This document shows, piece by piece, positions 61,481 through 64,000 of a stretch of DNA of 64,000 nt. Within the stretch, counting starts at the first letter, position 1; every line of letters starts with the position of its first letter. The notes below the pieces were generated by a model. It was not told the DNA's origin. It saw only the letters and a list, made by a program, of their open reading frames with translations, and ran no database searches. Made by a program: the position numbers and the translations under genes. The DNA is from Serratia sarumanii (GTDB lineage Bacteria; Pseudomonadota; Gammaproteobacteria; Enterobacterales; Enterobacteriaceae), in the NCBI RefSeq assembly GCF_029962605.1, contig NZ_CP124750.1, positions 1,674,001-1,738,000 of the forward strand, given 5' to 3'.

Positions 61481-61643
61481 CTTGCTTCTCCATCGTCAAA
61501 TTCGCCCTGCGCTGAGCATAGCGCTTTTTCAGCCGGTTAGCCGGAAACAAATCGTGCGGTGCAATGATAAGAGGCGATTGACTTTTTTATCGCCAGTGGC
61601 ATGATGCGCGCACTCTCATTGCGCGTTCGGTCACAATTTCACT

Positions 61644-62795
61644 ATGTCCGCATACTCCCGCCCAGTGCTCTTATTGCTCTGCGGCCTTTTGTTGCTCACG
61701 GTATCCATTGCCGTTTTGAATACGTTAGTGCCTCTTTGGTTAACCCATGCTCAGCTGTCGACCTGGCAGGTGGGAATGGTCAGTTCCTCTTATTTCAGCG
61801 GCAACCTGTTGGGCACGCTGGTGGCGGGCAAACTGATCCAGCGCGTCGGTTTTACCCGCAGCTATCATCTTTCTTGTCTGGTGTTCGCCGCCGCGACTGC
61901 CGGCATGGTGCTGTCGATCGATTTTTGGAGCTGGCTGGGCTGGCGCTTCTTCGCCGGCGTCGGCTGCGCCTGGATCTGGGTGATCGTGGAGAGCGCGCTG
62001 TTGCGCAGCGGCAACCTGAGCAACCGCGGCCAGCTGCTGGCGGCCTATATGATCGTTTATTACCTTGGTACGGTGACCGGCCAATTGCTGTTGAGCATGA
62101 CCTCGACCGAGTTGCTGCACGTGGTGCCGTGGGTGACCGCCATTGTGATTAGCGCCATGCTGCCGATGCTGTTCGCGCGGGTCAACCGCCATGAAGACGA
62201 GCCGCAGCAGGCGGCGGTGTGGACCATGCTGAGACGCCGCAGCGCGCGCCTCGGCATCAACGGTTGCATCATTTCCGGCATTGTGCTCGGTTCGCTATAC
62301 GGCCTGATGCCGTTGTACCTCTCCCATCAGGGCATGAGCGACGCCAACGTCGGTTACTGGATGGCGCTGCTGGTCAGCTCCGGCATCGTCGGCCAATGGC
62401 CGGTCGGGCGCCTGGCCGATCGTTACGGGCGCCTGCTGGTGCTGCGCATTCAGGTGTTCGTGGTGATCCTCGCCAGCGTGGCGATGCTCGGCAACTACGC
62501 CATGGCGCCTTCGCTGTTCATCCTCGGCTGCGCCGGCTTTACCCTGTATCCGGTGGCGATGTCCTGGGCCTGCGAGAAGGCGCTGCCGCACGAGTTGGTG
62601 GCGATGAACCAGGCGCTGTTGATGAGTTACACCATCGGCAGCCTGCTGGGGCCGTCGATGACGGCGTTGCTGATGCAAAACTATTCCGACCGCGTGCTGT
62701 TCGTGATGATCGCCGCCGTGGCGCTGGTTTACCTGCTGATGCTGCTGAAGAAACAGAAGCCGGATCACCATCACACGCCGTTCGCCGCCGCCTGA
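61644..62795 (+). CDS. ycaD: YcaD, MFS transporter
   Basis: A 383-residue transporter with twelve helices, close to E. coli YcaD (382): [63 protein letters not shown] and [15 protein letters not shown] are shared. The intracellular loop [14 protein letters not shown] carries the MFS signature. Substrate unknown. The longer overlapping frame from 61601 is not used. Confidence 0.92.
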   Translation: MSAYSRPVLLLLCGLLLLTVSIAVLNTLVPLWLTHAQLSTWQVGMVSSSYFSGNLLGTLVAGKLIQRVGFTRSYHLSCLVFAAATAGMVLSIDFWSWLGWRFFAGVGCAWIWVIVESALLRSGNLSNRGQLLAAYMIVYYLGTVTGQLLLSMTSTELLHVVPWVTAIVISAMLPMLFARVNRHEDEPQQAAVWTMLRRRSARLGINGCIISGIVLGSLYGLMPLYLSHQGMSDANVGYWMALLVSSGIVGQWPVGRLADRYGRLLVLRIQVFVVILASVAMLGNYAMAPSLFILGCAGFTLYPVAMSWACEKALPHELVAMNQALLMSYTIGSLLGPSMTALLMQNYSDRVLFVMIAAVALVYLLMLLKKQKPDHHHTPFAAA

Positions 62796-62800
62796 GCATG

Positions 62801-62827
62801 AAAAAACCGGCCATGAGCCGGTTTTTT
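62801..62827. terminator. bidirectional terminator between ycaD and pflA
   Basis: AAAAAACCGGC, loop CATGA, GCCGGTTTTTT between the convergent ycaD and pflA genes. Confidence 0.92.
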
Positions 62828-62844
62828 CTTTTGGCGTGCGCCAA

Positions 62845-63585
62845 TCAGTAAATCACTTTGTGGCCGTAGCTTTCCAGGATGCCTTTGACGCGATCCATGG
62901 TCTCGGCTTTCGGCGGGTGCACGCCGTCCAGCTTGTACTCTTCCCCCATCGCTATCCATTTGTGCTTGCCCAGCTCGTGGTAGGGCAGCAGCTCGATTTT
63001 CTCGATGTTGGTCATGTCTTTGGTGAACTCGCCCAGCAGGTGCGCCGACTTATCGTCGTCTGACCAGCCCGGCACCACCACGTAGCGGATCCAGGTGCGC
63101 TGGTTGCGTTTCGCCAGGTAGCGGGCGAATTCCAGCGTGCGGTGATTGGAGACGCCGACCAGGTTCTGGTGGATCTCGTCGTTCATCTGTTTCAGATCCA
63201 GCATCACCAGATCGGTGGTGTCCAGCAGCTCGTCGATCACCGGATCGTAGCGGCGCACAAAGCCATTGGTGTCCAGGCAGGTATTGATGCCTTCGGCGTG
63301 GCAGGCGCGGAACCAGTCGCGCACGAATTCAGCCTGCAGGATCGCCTCGCCGCCGGACGCGGTCACGCCGCCGCCGGAGGCGTTCATGAAGTGGCGGTAG
63401 GCCACCGCGTCTTTCATCAGCTCTTCGACGGTCACTTCCTTGCCGCCGTGGGTGTCCCAGGTGTCGCGGTTATGGCAATAGAGGCAGCGCATCAGGCAGC
63501 CCTGGAAGAAGACGATAAAGCGGATCCCTGGCCCATCGACGGTGCCGCAGGATTCGAAGGAGTGGATGCGACCAATTGCTGACAT
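62845..63585 (-). CDS. pflA: pyruvate formate-lyase 1-activating enzyme PflA
   Basis: A 246-residue radical-SAM enzyme, E. coli length. The cluster motif CLMRCLYC (CxxxCxxC) binds the 4Fe-4S cluster, and [11 protein letters not shown] binds SAM. It makes the glycyl radical on PflB, whose gene lies just upstream. ATG 63585 gives the conserved [14 protein letters not shown] start; the longer open frame is not conserved. Confidence 0.96.
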   Translation of the reverse strand: MSAIGRIHSFESCGTVDGPGIRFIVFFQGCLMRCLYCHNRDTWDTHGGKEVTVEELMKDAVAYRHFMNASGGGVTASGGEAILQAEFVRDWFRACHAEGINTCLDTNGFVRRYDPVIDELLDTTDLVMLDLKQMNDEIHQNLVGVSNHRTLEFARYLAKRNQRTWIRYVVVPGWSDDDKSAHLLGEFTKDMTNIEKIELLPYHELGKHKWIAMGEEYKLDGVHPPKAETMDRVKGILESYGHKVIY

Positions 63586-63725
63586 TGCGGGGTTTTCTCC
63601 AATATTGACTGTCAAACGCAGTCTAAAAATAGGCGCGTGGCCGCCGGCCAGGTATCTGCGATGCAGCAGCGGGTGGAACCGCCACCGGGGTAATGATGCC
63701 TGTCGGCCGGTCAGTTGCCGGATAA

Positions 63726-63770
63726 CTGTTTTGCCGGCTATCCATTCAGTATAGATGTCCGGCAAAACAG
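63726..63770. repeat. 12-bp inverted repeat in the pflB-pflA spacer
   Basis: CTGTTTTGCCGG (63726-63737) and CCGGCAAAACAG (63759-63770) are perfect inverted arms with a 21-bp spacer. Not part of the pflB terminator. Role unknown. Confidence 0.7.
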
Positions 63771-63802
63771 ACTCGTACAGAGTCAGGGGAGAGCGGTGGG
63801 AG

Positions 63803-63825
63803 AAAAGGGCCGGCAAAACCGGCCC
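63803..63825 (-). terminator. terminator of pflB
   Basis: On the minus strand GGGCCGG, loop of 5, CCGGCCC then four T residues, about 40 bases after the pflB stop. Confidence 0.8.
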
Positions 63826-63864
63826 CTGCGTTGGTGCCGAGCAGTTTCCCGCCCGGCCGGCGTA

Positions 63865-64000
63865 TTACATCGTTTGAGTGAAGGTACGAGTAATCACGTC
63901 CTGCTGCTGCTCTTTGGTCAGCGAGTTGAAGCGCACGGCGTAACCGGAAACGCGGATGGTCAGCTGAGGGTATTTCTCAGGGTTTTCCATCGCGTCCAGC
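63865..64000 (-). CDS. pflB: pyruvate formate-lyase PflB, C-terminal end (partial)
   Basis: The last 44 residues of the gene, which runs off the right edge. They read [24 protein letters not shown] sequence ending ITRTFTQTM. The glycine in RVSGYAVRF is the radical-bearing residue activated by PflA. PflB splits pyruvate with CoA into acetyl-CoA and formate in anaerobic growth. pflA follows 279 bp downstream. Confidence 0.96.
   Translation of the reverse strand, partial: LDAMENPEKYPQLTIRVSGYAVRFNSLTKEQQQDVITRTFTQTM

Overview
The window is one continuous chromosome segment from a GC-rich member of the Enterobacterales, most likely Serratia or a close relative. The main evidence is gene order. 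From ybjL (about 6.2 kb) to pflB (right edge) it follows the Escherichia coli K-12 block ybjL-ybjM-grxA-ybjC-rimK-ybjN-potFGHI-ybjO-rlmC-artJ-artMQIP-ybjP-ybjQ-amiD-ybjS-ybjT-ltaE-poxB-hcr-hcp-lysO-ybjD-ybjX-macAB-cspD-clpSA-infA-aat-cydCD-trxB-lrp-ftsK-lolA-rarA-serS-ycaD-pflA-pflB, with high-GC codon use and many proteins nearly the same length as in E. coli. The genus call is an inference from overall similarity and GC.

The left 6 kb is accessory. It holds the end of a PdxA2-type sugar-acid dehydrogenase with a TIM-barrel partner, a BamE/OsmE-like lipoprotein, a class-3 lipase followed by an AT-rich ankyrin-repeat lipoprotein (a probable type VI phospholipase effector and its immunity protein), and an ECF41-type sigma factor with its AhpD-like partner gene behind a matching promoter. 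The small RNA RybB, with a sigma-E promoter, lies at the junction with the conserved backbone.

From 6 to 64 kb the backbone carries putrescine uptake (potFGHI), arginine uptake (artPIQM and artJ, each preceded by a pair of ARG boxes with 3-bp spacing), cell-wall recycling (amiD), anaerobic nitrosative-stress enzymes (hcp-hcr behind an NsrR-type operator), macrolide/enterotoxin export (macAB), the ClpA-ClpS protease adaptor system, N-end-rule tagging (aat), cytochrome bd assembly (cydDC), thioredoxin reductase, Lrp, FtsK with an SOS box, LolA, RarA, SerRS and the pyruvate formate-lyase activating enzyme.

Departures from the E. coli order mark insertions and losses. A RelE-type toxin-antitoxin module with its own operator sits between rlmC and artJ. 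A DUF1294 gene and a RpiR-PTS-NanE amino-sugar cassette with a palindromic operator sit between ybjT and ltaE. A DUF1801 gene sits between serS and ycaD. Genes expected from the E. coli order but not found here are nfsA, aqpZ, the tRNA-Ser gene serW and the dmsABC region. Where serW would be, there is an unexplained structured element. No rRNA, tRNA, insertion sequence, prophage or CRISPR array was recognised.
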